Source of the DNA: Patescibacteria group bacterium
Lineage (GTDB): Bacteria; Patescibacteriota; UBA1384
Length of the DNA: 14,954 nt
Reading direction: 5' to 3'
Assembly: GCA_017992655.1 (NCBI GenBank)
Contig: JAGOOF010000008.1
Coordinates: forward strand, 1 to 14,954
A program made the position numbers and the translations under genes. Positions 1 to 6,917 of the stretch are shown piece by piece (within the stretch, counting starts at the first letter, position 1; every line of letters starts with the position of its first letter). The notes beneath the pieces were generated by a model that saw only the letters and a program-made list of their open reading frames with translations, searched no databases and was not told the origin of the DNA.

Positions 1-557
1 CAAACAAACTTACCGACTACCCGGAAGCAGCGCATGCGATCGTGGGTAAAATTTTGCAACACACTGATCCTGTTCATAAAATATCGATAGTAAGCCATGG
101 TATGGCTTTGGGATACCCCTGGAGCATTCCGGAGGATGATAAATACCTTAGAAGCCGTGAAGAATTTGAAGATGAGTTAGCACAAATTCTCGCGGGGCGT
201 GCTGCCGAACAAATTCAATACAACCATATTAGCACAGGGGCGAGTAACGATCTCAAGCAAGCAACAAAAATTGCCCACGAGATGGTGAAGGTATATGGTA
301 TGAGCGAGAAAATTGGCCCCGTCACCCTAGGGGAAAGAGAAGAGCTTGTATTCTTGGGGAGGGAATTGGGTGAACACAAAATGTATTCAGAAAAAGTAGC
401 AGAGTTGATCGACACTGAAATCCGCGATATCATTAAGCGTGCGGAAAAACGGGCGATCGAAACACTCAAAAAGTACAAAACAGTTATGGATAAATTAGTT
501 AAGATTCTCATAAAACAAGAAACAGTGGAACGGGAAGAGTTCGACGCACTGTTCTAA
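1..557 (+). CDS. ftsH: FtsH-type AAA+ protease, C-terminal peptidase part (5' end outside window), altered zinc motif
   Basis: About 184 codons of the M41 peptidase domain are visible, read from base 3; the membrane segments and AAA+ ATPase lie upstream of the window. FtsH is a membrane-anchored hexamer that unfolds and degrades membrane and soluble proteins. Family landmarks are clear: DPVHKISI, ALGYPW, a DKYLRS segment, AGRAAEQI, and STGASNDL, which carries the Asp that is the third zinc ligand. The usual HEAGH zinc/catalytic motif, however, reads PEAAH (bases 21-35): the first His is Pro and the Gly is Ala, while Glu and the second His remain. The C-terminus EREEFDALF is a normal FtsH ending with a TAA stop. 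Peptidase activity is therefore doubtful, although the rest of the domain is well kept; it may work as an unfoldase/chaperone or as a regulatory paralogue. Family assignment is secure; loss of activity is an inference. Confidence 0.93.
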   Translation, partial: NKLTDYPEAAHAIVGKILQHTDPVHKISIVSHGMALGYPWSIPEDDKYLRSREEFEDELAQILAGRAAEQIQYNHISTGASNDLKQATKIAHEMVKVYGMSEKIGPVTLGEREELVFLGRELGEHKMYSEKVAELIDTEIRDIIKRAEKRAIETLKKYKTVMDKLVKILIKQETVEREEFDALF

Positions 558-595
558 CTTTGTATTATTTTTCTTATTTTAGGCCTGTAAATAGG

Positions 596-624
596 TTGAT
601 TTTTTTCGTTGCAACTGGTAAAAA
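596..624 (+). promoter_or_regulatory. Predicted promoter for the Nudix gene
   Basis: TTGATT (596-601) lies 17 bp from TAAAAA (619-624), which is preceded by TGG, giving an extended -10. Transcription would start near 631 and leave a leader of about 45 nt carrying the AGGGGG ribosome site before 676. Based on motif match only. Confidence 0.4.
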
Positions 625-675
625 TAACTTAATGCGATTATCGCTCGTTGATAACTTGCTGTTTAGGGGGCGCAT

Positions 676-1186
676 ATGGATAGCGAAGAAGGAAAAAGCA
701 CACGTACGGTGCTGGCTGTGCGGGGCCTTCTGTACCAAATGAGCAACAATGGTGTTTTGTTGCTTAGGAGGCATAGCAATGCTCATTTCTCGCCTGGTAT
801 GTGGGAGCTACCAGGGGGGAAGTTCGACAAGGACTCCATGTCCATGGATCAGGCAATCGAGAGGGAGTTTGGGGAAGAAACGGGTATTCCCATTGTTGCC
901 ACACAGCCCCCCCCTTTACGTTTGGGACAAGCCTGCCGGCCTCCCTCCCAAGTACCCGGGAGATGTGATTTACCAGTGCACCGTGTTAAGAGTGCACCTT
1001 GTCTATCCAGAAGTACGGGAAGTTCGTCTTTCCAGTGAACACGACGACTGTCGCTGGATCGAGCCCACCCCGGAAATGCTTACTCCTTTTGGGGATTATC
1101 TTCCCAAGGAGACGCGGGATGCGCTCGAGATCTTCTACCAGTACTACATCTTCTTTCCTCGTCTTCTGCGCGGGGAACAGCTTTAA
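676..1186 (+). pseudogene. Nudix hydrolase, frameshifted at a C8 run
   Basis: Reading from ATG 676, preceded by AGGGGG at 665-670, gives a Nudix N-terminus: a VLLLRR strand, then GMWELPGGKF and the catalytic helix REFGEETGI. Nudix enzymes hydrolyse nucleoside diphosphates linked to another moiety, for example damaged dNTPs. After 'VATQ' this frame degenerates and stops at 1038. The plausible C-terminal half (PLYVWDKPAGLPPKYPGDVIYQ... to the TAA at 1184-1186) is in the next frame. The frames join at eight consecutive C (907-914); seven C would restore one protein of about 169 aa. The Nudix box has one residue more than the G-x5-E spacing and no Glu at its first acidic position, but the REFGEE core is intact. 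The gene looks more GC-rich than its neighbours. It may be an assembly/sequencing error, a phase-variable tract or a real pseudogene. The substrate cannot be inferred. Confidence 0.75.
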
Positions 1187-1198
1187 TTCTCATTTCCG

Positions 1199-1243
1199 GC
1201 GCCGCTCACGTTTCTGTATGTGTGAGCGGCGCTTTTCTTTTTT
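1199..1243 (+). terminator. Rho-independent terminator after the Nudix gene
   Basis: An 11-bp perfect stem, GCGCCGCTCAC (1199-1209) with GTGAGCGGCGC (1222-1232), has a 12-nt loop and is followed by TTTTCTTTTTT. It lies 13 bases after the Nudix stop and is one of the strongest terminators in the window. Confidence 0.9.
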
Positions 1244-1280
1244 AAAACGGAGGGTAATTGAACGCCTATCGTCTATATTG

Positions 1281-1381
1281 GCCAGTTGCCAGTGGCCGGT
1301 AGCCAGACGCAAATACAGGGGAGCAAATACAGCAGGAAGCCAGTGGCCGGTGCTAGCCAGATGCCAGTAGCCGGTGGCCAG
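1281..1381 (+). repeat. Degenerate GC-rich minisatellite (GCCAGTRGCCGGT-like)
   Basis: Several imperfect copies of GCCAGT(G/A)GCCGGT occur near 1281-1303, 1339-1351 and 1360-1381, together with the repeated stretch GCAAATACAG (about 1310 and 1324). It translates in overlapping frames to QWPVA-type strings, but no frame looks like a real protein. No function is recognised. Confidence 0.7.
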
Positions 1382-1398
1382 AAGTATCAGATTCTAAT

Positions 1399-1940
1399 AC
1401 TGTTCGAACTGTACCCAGTGAGAACTATTTCGTTTAGTGTGACACTGACGGCGAATAGTTCTCGAAATGACGCTTCGCGTAGTTCTCTCGAACAATAAGA
1501 TTTTACTGTTCGAGCGGGAGCGAGAACTACCACGTTTAGATATCAACTAATGGTTCTTAGTTCTCAGCGAATACGCTTCGAACAATAAAAACTTTACTGT
1601 TCGAGCGGGAGCGAGAACTATTACGTCTAGATATCAACTGATGGTTCTTAGCTCTCGGTGAGTATATCTCGTTGCACTCGATACAGGCATCTCGAACAAT
1701 AAAACTTTACTGTTCGAACGGAGCGAGAACTATTTCGTTTAGTGTGACACTGACGGCGAATAGTTCTCGAGATGACGCTTCGCGTAGTTCTCTCGAACAA
1801 TAAAATTTTACTGTTCGAACGAAGTGAGAACTATTACGTTTAGTGTGACACTGACGGCGAATAGTTCTCGAGATGACGCTTCGCGTAGTTCTCTCGAACA
1901 ATAAAAAGTATAGTTCTTGGGCAGGCATTTCGAACAATAG
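1399..1940. repeat. Tandem array of five palindromic units plus a partial sixth
   Basis: Units lie at 1399-1497, 1505-1587, 1596-1701, 1709-1802 and 1810-1903, with a decayed fragment to about 1940. Each starts with ACTGTTCGA and ends with TCGAACAATA, so unit ends are inverted repeats, and units are separated by 7-8 nt AT linkers. Two subtypes exist. Units 1, 4 and 5 carry a long stem (GAGAACTATTxCG with CGAATAGTTCTC) capped by AGTGTGACACT, then a second hairpin ACGCTTCGCGT; 4 and 5 are nearly identical. Units 2 and 3 instead share a TAGATATCAACT(A/G)ATGG core. Junctions form another palindrome, TCGAACA-linker-TGTTCGA. No transposase or coding frame is seen. Together with the minisatellite this fills the gene-free 1244-1980 stretch. 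Confidence 0.9.
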
Positions 1941-1964
1941 TGTTAATGGCATTTGCTAATTATA

Positions 1965-1973
1965 TGGTAAGAT
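1965..1973 (+). promoter_or_regulatory. Extended -10 directly upstream of the helicase start
   Basis: TGGTAAGAT ends 7 nt before GTG 1981, the distance expected if transcription begins at or next to the start codon. No purine-rich ribosome site precedes the GTG. This suggests a leaderless mRNA. The same TGGTAxxAT form recurs at 5640 and 9702. Confidence 0.5.
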
Positions 1974-1980
1974 AGTAGTT

Positions 1981-3879
1981 GTGAACCAAGTTTTAGAAAG
2001 CGAAACATTAAACGGGCTTAACGAAGCGCAAAAAGAAGCAGTTCTTACCACGCAAGGACCTGTTTTAATATTAGCAGGGGCGGGGAGTGGCAAAACAAAA
2101 GCCCTTACCCATAGAATCGCATATTTGATTAAAGACAAAAAAGTCCCTATTTATAATATTTTAGCGGTTACCTTTACCAACAAGGCTGCGGGTGTTATGG
2201 CAGAAAGAATTGCCAAGTTACTGGGCAATTTTCACCAAGGGGAAGATAACTTAGAGGGTATCAGGTTGCCGTGGATGGGCACGTTTCATTCCATTTGTGT
2301 CCGTATTTTACGGCGAGAAATAAAAGTTTTAGGCTACCCTTCGAATTTTACAATCTACGATGAACAAGACGCACAAACGGCGGTTAAGAGGTCGATGATC
2401 GAGGCGAAAGTCGATCCCAAACAGTATAACGCCTCTGCTATTCGCCATACTATTTCCAGCGCAAAGTGTGAAATGGTAAGCGCACCAGAATACGAAAAAT
2501 ACACACAGGGTCATTTTCAGGAGTTAGTGAGCAAGGTTTATTTTCAATACGAAAAGAACCTGCGCAAAATGGGGGCGCTTGATTTTGACGACTTGTTAAA
2601 TAAAACTGTTCAGTTATTTTTGCAGTATCCGGAAGTGTTGCAAAAATACCAAAACCAATTCCACTATATTCTTGTCGATGAATATCAAGATACAAACCAC
2701 ACGCAATATTTGCTTTGTAAGATGCTGGCAAAAAAACATAAAAATATTTTTGTTATCGGCGACGACTGGCAAAGTGTCTATAGCTTTCGTGGCGCGCGCT
2801 ACCGCAATATTTTAGATTTCGAAAAGGATTATCCTAACGCTAAGGTCATTAAGCTAGAAGAGAACTATCGTTCCACAAAAAGCATTTTAGACGCGGCACA
2901 GAGCGTAATAGAGCGCAACATAGAGCGTTCGGAGAAAAAGCTTTGGACAAAAAGAGTAGGAGGCGATTTAATAACATTTTTCGAAGCACCGGAGGGGCCG
3001 GTAGAAATAGATTTTATTATCGGTGAGATGAACAGCCTGTTTCAAGGAAGAAAAATTCCTCTAAAAGACATGGTAATTCTATACCGCACTAACGCCCAAT
3101 CACGGGCGATAGAAGAAAAGCTAATGAGCTTTAGTATCCCCTATAAAATAATCGGCGGTCTTAGGTTCTACGAGAGAAAAGAAATAAAAGACATGATCGC
3201 CTATCTGCGTTTTATTAATAACCCCCAAGATATGGTTTCTTTAGAAAGAATAATTAATTTTCCTTCCAGAAAAATTGGCACGAAGGCCTGGGGAGACGTG
3301 GTGAGCGAGGGATTAAAACAAGCCAGCGAAAAAAATATCAACATTGCCTCATTTTTAAAAATGATCAGCGCTTGGAGGGAAATAAAGGACAAGGTTACTG
3401 TCTCACAACTTATTGAAAAAGTGATGTTTGATAGCGGGATCTATAAACATTTTAACGATCGGAGCGATGAAAATACATCACGGTTAGAAAATATTCAAGA
3501 GCTACGCAGTGTTGCGGAAAAATATTCATCGCTAGAGGAATTTTTAGAGGGAGTAGCATTAATAAGCGACTTAGACACATACAACGAAAAGGCAGACAGT
3601 ATAACTTTAATGACATTGCATAGTAGCAAAGGAATGGAATTTCCAGTTGTTTTTCTTGTGGGCATGGAAGAGGGTCTGTTCCCCCACTCTCAATCTTTAA
3701 ATGACCCGAGCGAGTTGGAAGAAGAAAGACGCTTATGCTATGTTGGTATGACAAGGGCAAAAGATAAACTGTATTTAAGCTGTGCACGCTCCCGAGTACT
3801 TTATGGGTCGATACAATACAACCAAAGGTCACGTTTTATCGACGATATCCCCGAAGAATTGTTAGACGAAGTAACTTAA
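1981..3879 (+). CDS. uvrD: UvrD/PcrA-type superfamily 1 DNA helicase
   Basis: This is a 632-aa 3'-5' ATP-dependent DNA helicase of the UvrD/PcrA/Rep group, which acts in nucleotide excision and mismatch repair and in clearing stalled forks. The motifs are in order: Q-motif LNEAQKEAV near residue 17, Walker A GAGSGKT (33-39), motif Ia TFTNKAA (64-70), Walker B DEYQDTN (233-239), motif III GDDWQSVYSFRGA (260-272), motif IV ENYRSTKSIL (294-303), motif V TLHSSKGMEFPVV (about 544-556) and motif VI RRLCYVGMTRAKD (about 581-593). The family is usually about 700 aa or more; this one stops soon after motif VI and so lacks the C-terminal extension that contacts partner proteins. Motif III has Trp where GDDDQ is commoner. 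The start is GTG with no ribosome site, but the domain begins at once, so this start is likely. A 26-nt gap separates it from the next gene. Confidence 0.95.
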   Translation: MNQVLESETLNGLNEAQKEAVLTTQGPVLILAGAGSGKTKALTHRIAYLIKDKKVPIYNILAVTFTNKAAGVMAERIAKLLGNFHQGEDNLEGIRLPWMGTFHSICVRILRREIKVLGYPSNFTIYDEQDAQTAVKRSMIEAKVDPKQYNASAIRHTISSAKCEMVSAPEYEKYTQGHFQELVSKVYFQYEKNLRKMGALDFDDLLNKTVQLFLQYPEVLQKYQNQFHYILVDEYQDTNHTQYLLCKMLAKKHKNIFVIGDDWQSVYSFRGARYRNILDFEKDYPNAKVIKLEENYRSTKSILDAAQSVIERNIERSEKKLWTKRVGGDLITFFEAPEGPVEIDFIIGEMNSLFQGRKIPLKDMVILYRTNAQSRAIEEKLMSFSIPYKIIGGLRFYERKEIKDMIAYLRFINNPQDMVSLERIINFPSRKIGTKAWGDVVSEGLKQASEKNINIASFLKMISAWREIKDKVTVSQLIEKVMFDSGIYKHFNDRSDENTSRLENIQELRSVAEKYSSLEEFLEGVALISDLDTYNEKADSITLMTLHSSKGMEFPVVFLVGMEEGLFPHSQSLNDPSELEEERRLCYVGMTRAKDKLYLSCARSRVLYGSIQYNQRSRFIDDIPEELLDEVT

Positions 3880-3905
3880 TAGCGGGTATCGGCAAAGTAT
3901 TTTAT

Positions 3906-4832
3906 ATGTTTTTGTCTTTTTTACAAAAAATAAATTACACGTTAGGCAAATTATGCCTTGTTTTGTTTGCCTGCGCTCTTTCTTTTTTGCTCCAAGAAGA
4001 AGCGCTGGCTACTCCGGCCAAGGAAGAAATTATCAAACTCCCCGAAACAGAAGTGATGTATGTTTTACCTTTTGACACTCTGGCGCTTAAAAACGTGGAA
4101 ACGGCTGATATAGTAAAGATCTTTCCTAGCCGAAACTTTGCAATAGGAAAAATGGTAAGAATATGGCGTGCCCCCCGCTACGATATTGCCGATGGCAAAA
4201 AGAGCCTTAAAATAGCAAGCTGGGGCTTAACGATTAAAGAAGTCCTTGCCGATGGCGGTATTGAGGTGGGCGAACAGGATCAGGTAACGCCTGTACTTGA
4301 ACAAGCTGTTTCAGGCGTAAATATTATCAAAATAGTAAGAGTAGCCGAAACGAAGCAAAGTGAAATAGAAGCAATAAGATTTACGATAGTGAATAAAGAC
4401 GACCCAACCTTAGAAAGAGGGCAAACACGTGTTCAACAAGAAGGGAAAACAGGCAAAAGAGAGAAAATTTATTTAGTGAGGCGTGAGGACGGGGTTGAAG
4501 TTTCACGCTCGTTAATTAGCGATAAGATTATCGATTCGGCCCAAAATAAGATAATATTAAATGGCACGAAAATTGTTGTTTTAAGCAGCGAGGTGGGCCA
4601 GGCCTCATGGACTTACACGAAAACTGCTTCCCGACGCTATAGCCGAGGTACACTACTGCGGGTTACAAATTTATCAAACGGACGTCAGGTGGAGGTGAGA
4701 GTGGGCGACTATGGCCCAGCCGCCTATACTGGGCGCATACTAGACCTAAACAAAGATGCTTGGCTCAAAATATCAAGCGGTGGTCTTGGTTCCGGCGTAA
4801 TGCAAGTAAAAGTGGAAGAGATAAAAGAATAA
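3906..4832 (+). CDS. Secreted DUF348-G5-RlpA-like double-psi beta-barrel protein
   Basis: This 308-aa protein has an N-terminal signal or anchor (hydrophobic 15-29, possible cleavage after ALA near 36). A DUF348-like ubiquitin-fold segment follows (about 83-131, with SWGLTIKEVLADGGIEVGEQD), then a G5 domain (about 143-222), then a C-terminal RlpA/double-psi beta-barrel (about 233-305) with VGDYGPA and GRILDLNKDAW, matching the RlpA pattern NDRGP...GRxIDLS. Family knowledge: DUF348 and G5 occur in cell-wall proteins such as RpfB and YabE, and this barrel is found in murein-cleaving or murein-binding proteins. The inferred role is peptidoglycan remodelling outside the membrane. The stop TAA shares its last base with the rsmA start. 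The same pairing of a G5/DUF348 wall protein with ksgA is known in Actinobacteria (rpfB-ksgA) and Bacillus (yabE-rnmV-ksgA). Whether the barrel is catalytic is unknown. Confidence 0.85.
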   Translation: MFLSFLQKINYTLGKLCLVLFACALSFLLQEEALATPAKEEIIKLPETEVMYVLPFDTLALKNVETADIVKIFPSRNFAIGKMVRIWRAPRYDIADGKKSLKIASWGLTIKEVLADGGIEVGEQDQVTPVLEQAVSGVNIIKIVRVAETKQSEIEAIRFTIVNKDDPTLERGQTRVQQEGKTGKREKIYLVRREDGVEVSRSLISDKIIDSAQNKIILNGTKIVVLSSEVGQASWTYTKTASRRYSRGTLLRVTNLSNGRQVEVRVGDYGPAAYTGRILDLNKDAWLKISSGGLGSGVMQVKVEEIKE

Positions 4833-5638
4833 TGAACGTTCAAGAAATACTTAATAAGGTGGGTGTTAAACCGAACAAGCTCAAAGGGCAAAATTTTTTA
4901 GTTGACGAAGAAGTGTTAAAAAAAATTATTAGTTCAGCCTCTATCAAAAAAGGGGAAAATATTATAGAAATCGGCCCTGGCCTTGGCATTTTAACAAATG
5001 CTTTAATGCTAGAAGGCGCAAACGTAGTTGCGATAGAAAGTCAACGTGAATTCGCCGATTTTTTACGTAACAAATTTAAACATCGAGACGTTGATATCAT
5101 TGTTGATAACGCAGTTTTTGCCATCCCCAAGCTAATAATTAAACCACCTTACAGTGTGGTTTCAAATTTACCCTATAATATTACCTCGCCGGTTATTAAT
5201 TTGTTTTTAACAAAAGTGCCCAACGCTCCCCAAAAAATGGTTTTAATGGTGCAGAAAGAAGTAGCGGAGCGTCTTACTGCTCCCCCCGGCTCAAGCAAGC
5301 GAGGAATATTAACGGTTTTGATAGAGACATTGTGTGAAAATAAAGAAATACTCTTTTTTGTTCCACCTACATCTTTTTGGCCACAACCAAAAGTAACTTC
5401 TGCGGTAATACGGCTAACACTAAAAAGAGATGGCGATAAATCTGAAGTTGAAAAAACTATGGCAGTGGTGAAAGCGGGATTCAGTAAAAAAAGAGCGCAG
5501 TTAAAAAATGCCCTTAAGCCCCATTTCGGAAACGTAGAAGAAACATTACATTCACTTGCCTTGGACCCATGCGTAAGAGCGGAGGATTTAAAGGCGGAGG
5601 ATTGGCAAAAATTGGCGTACAGCATAAAGCGTAAATAA
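4832..5638 (+). CDS. rsmA: 16S rRNA (adenine1518-N6/adenine1519-N6)-dimethyltransferase RsmA/KsgA
   Basis: This 268-aa SAM-dependent enzyme dimethylates two adjacent adenines in the helix 45 loop of 16S rRNA, a late checkpoint of small-subunit assembly. It has the N-terminal KLKGQNFLVD (GQNFL 19-23), motif I IEIGPGLGILT (45-55), the acidic ribose-binding Glu of VAIES (69) and the target-adenine motif SNLPYNITSP (111-120; NLPY 112-115). Length is normal. I place the start at ATG 4832, inside the TAATG overlap with the preceding gene; the same frame stays open back to 4760, but those residues are the wall-protein gene read in another frame and align with nothing in RsmA. The overlap suggests translational coupling. 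A GGAAGAG purine tract about 15 nt upstream may serve as a ribosome site. Confidence 0.97.
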   Translation: MNVQEILNKVGVKPNKLKGQNFLVDEEVLKKIISSASIKKGENIIEIGPGLGILTNALMLEGANVVAIESQREFADFLRNKFKHRDVDIIVDNAVFAIPKLIIKPPYSVVSNLPYNITSPVINLFLTKVPNAPQKMVLMVQKEVAERLTAPPGSSKRGILTVLIETLCENKEILFFVPPTSFWPQPKVTSAVIRLTLKRDGDKSEVEKTMAVVKAGFSKKRAQLKNALKPHFGNVEETLHSLALDPCVRAEDLKAEDWQKLAYSIKRK

Positions 5639-5639
5639 C

Positions 5640-5648
5640 TGGTAAAAT
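5640..5648 (+). promoter_or_regulatory. Extended -10 directly upstream of the transporter start
   Basis: TGGTAAAAT ends 6 nt before ATG 5655 and sits just after the rsmA stop. No ribosome site is present between them. The arrangement implies a leaderless transcript for the transporter and comM. Confidence 0.5.
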
Positions 5649-5654
5649 TAAGCT

Positions 5655-6917
5655 ATGAAAACTTGGCCTAAGCCAAAATTAATTTCCGGCCGTCGCCGCC
5701 ACTATATTAGAGACTTTTTTGTAAGCAAAAAAGAAGGGGTAATAGCGGGTGGAGCAGACAACGACCCGGCAGGAATGATTACCTACCTGCAGATAGGTGC
5801 TTCTACCGGCTATGCTCTGCTCTGGCTTATGGTTGTTTCTACCCCTATGCTTATTGTCGTGGAACAAATGGCGGCAAAGATCGGCATAGTATTACGTCTT
5901 GGACTTGCGCGTGTTCTTAAAGATTATTACGGAAAAAGAATCGCACTTCTTTTGGTGACACTCGTAATGCTCGCGAATATTTTTACTATTGGCGCCAATA
6001 TTGCTGGAATGGCTGATTTAACGGCAATCACTTTTGATATGGAATCTCAATACGTATTATTCGTTGCTTTAATTGGACTTTTTATCCTCTTGTTTTTGCT
6101 ACGTGGCCGTTATTCGGGTATTAGTAAATTTTTGTTTATCTTGACCCCAATTTCTCTTGTTTATATTATTACAACTTTTATTGTTAAGCCCGATTGGCAC
6201 AGTGTCGCACTCGGAATGGTAGGAGCGCGCATGAGTTTTGAGCTAAACTACTGGATGCTAGTGGTTGGCGCAATTGGTACTATTATTGCCCCTTATATTG
6301 TGTTCTGGGAAACAACAGCGGAAATAGAGGAAAAGAAAACCGTTAAAGATTTAAGAGAAACTAACATTGGCATTGGCTGGGGAATGACTTTTGCCAATAT
6401 CATCTGTATGTTTATTGTTATTCTCGCCGCCAAAGCGCTTGGGGGGCATGGCGGGGCGATAGAGAATATTCGCCAGGCCTCGGAAGTTCTTCGTCCCCTT
6501 GCGGGCGATGCCGCTTTTGGCTTATTTTCATTAGGCATGCTTGCCTCCGGTTTTGTCGCTATCCCCGTGTTAATATCTTCTACCGCCTATATGATTGCTG
6601 ACTTGCTGGGGTGGCGTTCCGGCTTGAACAAAGAAGAATACCAGGCACCCGCTTTTTATTTGCTCATTATTATTGCAGTGTCTATCGGAATATTAATGAA
6701 TGTTTTCAATGTTAACCCAGTACAAGCGATGATTTGGAGCCAGGTGGCAGCGGGCTGTGTTGCGCCCTTTATTGTTGTTGCACTCCTTTTGGTGTGTAAC
6801 AACAAAAAGCTTATGGGTGCATATACCAACTCGCGCGCTGCTAATGTTGTAGGTTATTTAACAGTCGCAATTATGACATTTTCTATCGGCTTGTTTCTTT
6901 TTGATATATTTAAATAA
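5655..6917 (+). CDS. Divergent NRAMP-related metal ion transporter
   Basis: This 420-aa integral membrane protein has about eleven hydrophobic segments and the NRAMP/SLC11 layout (LeuT fold), whose canonical members import Mn2+ or Fe2+ with protons. The TM1 break reads GGADNDPAGM (DPAG at 37-40) where canonical MntH has DPGN, and the TM6 break reads IAPYIVFWET (A212-E219) where canonical members have a (M/A)PHN-type motif with the metal-binding Met. These replacements fit the large, poorly characterised bacterial NRAMP-related group with DPSG/DPAG in TM1 and SPY/APYxxFW in TM6. The metal-binding Asn and Met are absent, so the substrate is open; Mg2+ or another hard ion is possible, as in other NRAMP relatives lacking that Met. 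The stop is directly followed by the comM ATG. There are no accessory subunits nearby. Confidence 0.88.
   Translation: MKTWPKPKLISGRRRHYIRDFFVSKKEGVIAGGADNDPAGMITYLQIGASTGYALLWLMVVSTPMLIVVEQMAAKIGIVLRLGLARVLKDYYGKRIALLLVTLVMLANIFTIGANIAGMADLTAITFDMESQYVLFVALIGLFILLFLLRGRYSGISKFLFILTPISLVYIITTFIVKPDWHSVALGMVGARMSFELNYWMLVVGAIGTIIAPYIVFWETTAEIEEKKTVKDLRETNIGIGWGMTFANIICMFIVILAAKALGGHGGAIENIRQASEVLRPLAGDAAFGLFSLGMLASGFVAIPVLISSTAYMIADLLGWRSGLNKEEYQAPAFYLLIIIAVSIGILMNVFNVNPVQAMIWSQVAAGCVAPFIVVALLLVCNNKKLMGAYTNSRAANVVGYLTVAIMTFSIGLFLFDIFK

Noticed and set aside
1399..1940. Array read as a CRISPR
   Set aside because: Units differ in length, the 7-8 nt linkers are AT-rich and alike, not unique spacers, and no cas gene is present.
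1286..1952. Short ORFs on both strands inside the minisatellite and palindromic array
   Set aside because: Their residues simply translate the repeats (QWPVA-like strings and similar), no ribosome sites precede them and several overlap on opposite strands.
1930..1960. Possible LexA/SOS box (CGAAC...GTT) upstream of the helicase
   Set aside because: The half-sites are six bases apart, not four, and belong to the last repeat fragment; CGAACA occurs throughout the array for structural reasons.
1244..1980. Insertion sequence or transposon
   Set aside because: No transposase fragment, target-site duplication or classical terminal repeats around a gene were found.
4760..4831. Longer start for RsmA
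   Set aside because: These codons are the wall-protein gene in another frame, and RsmA similarity begins after the TAATG start at 4832.
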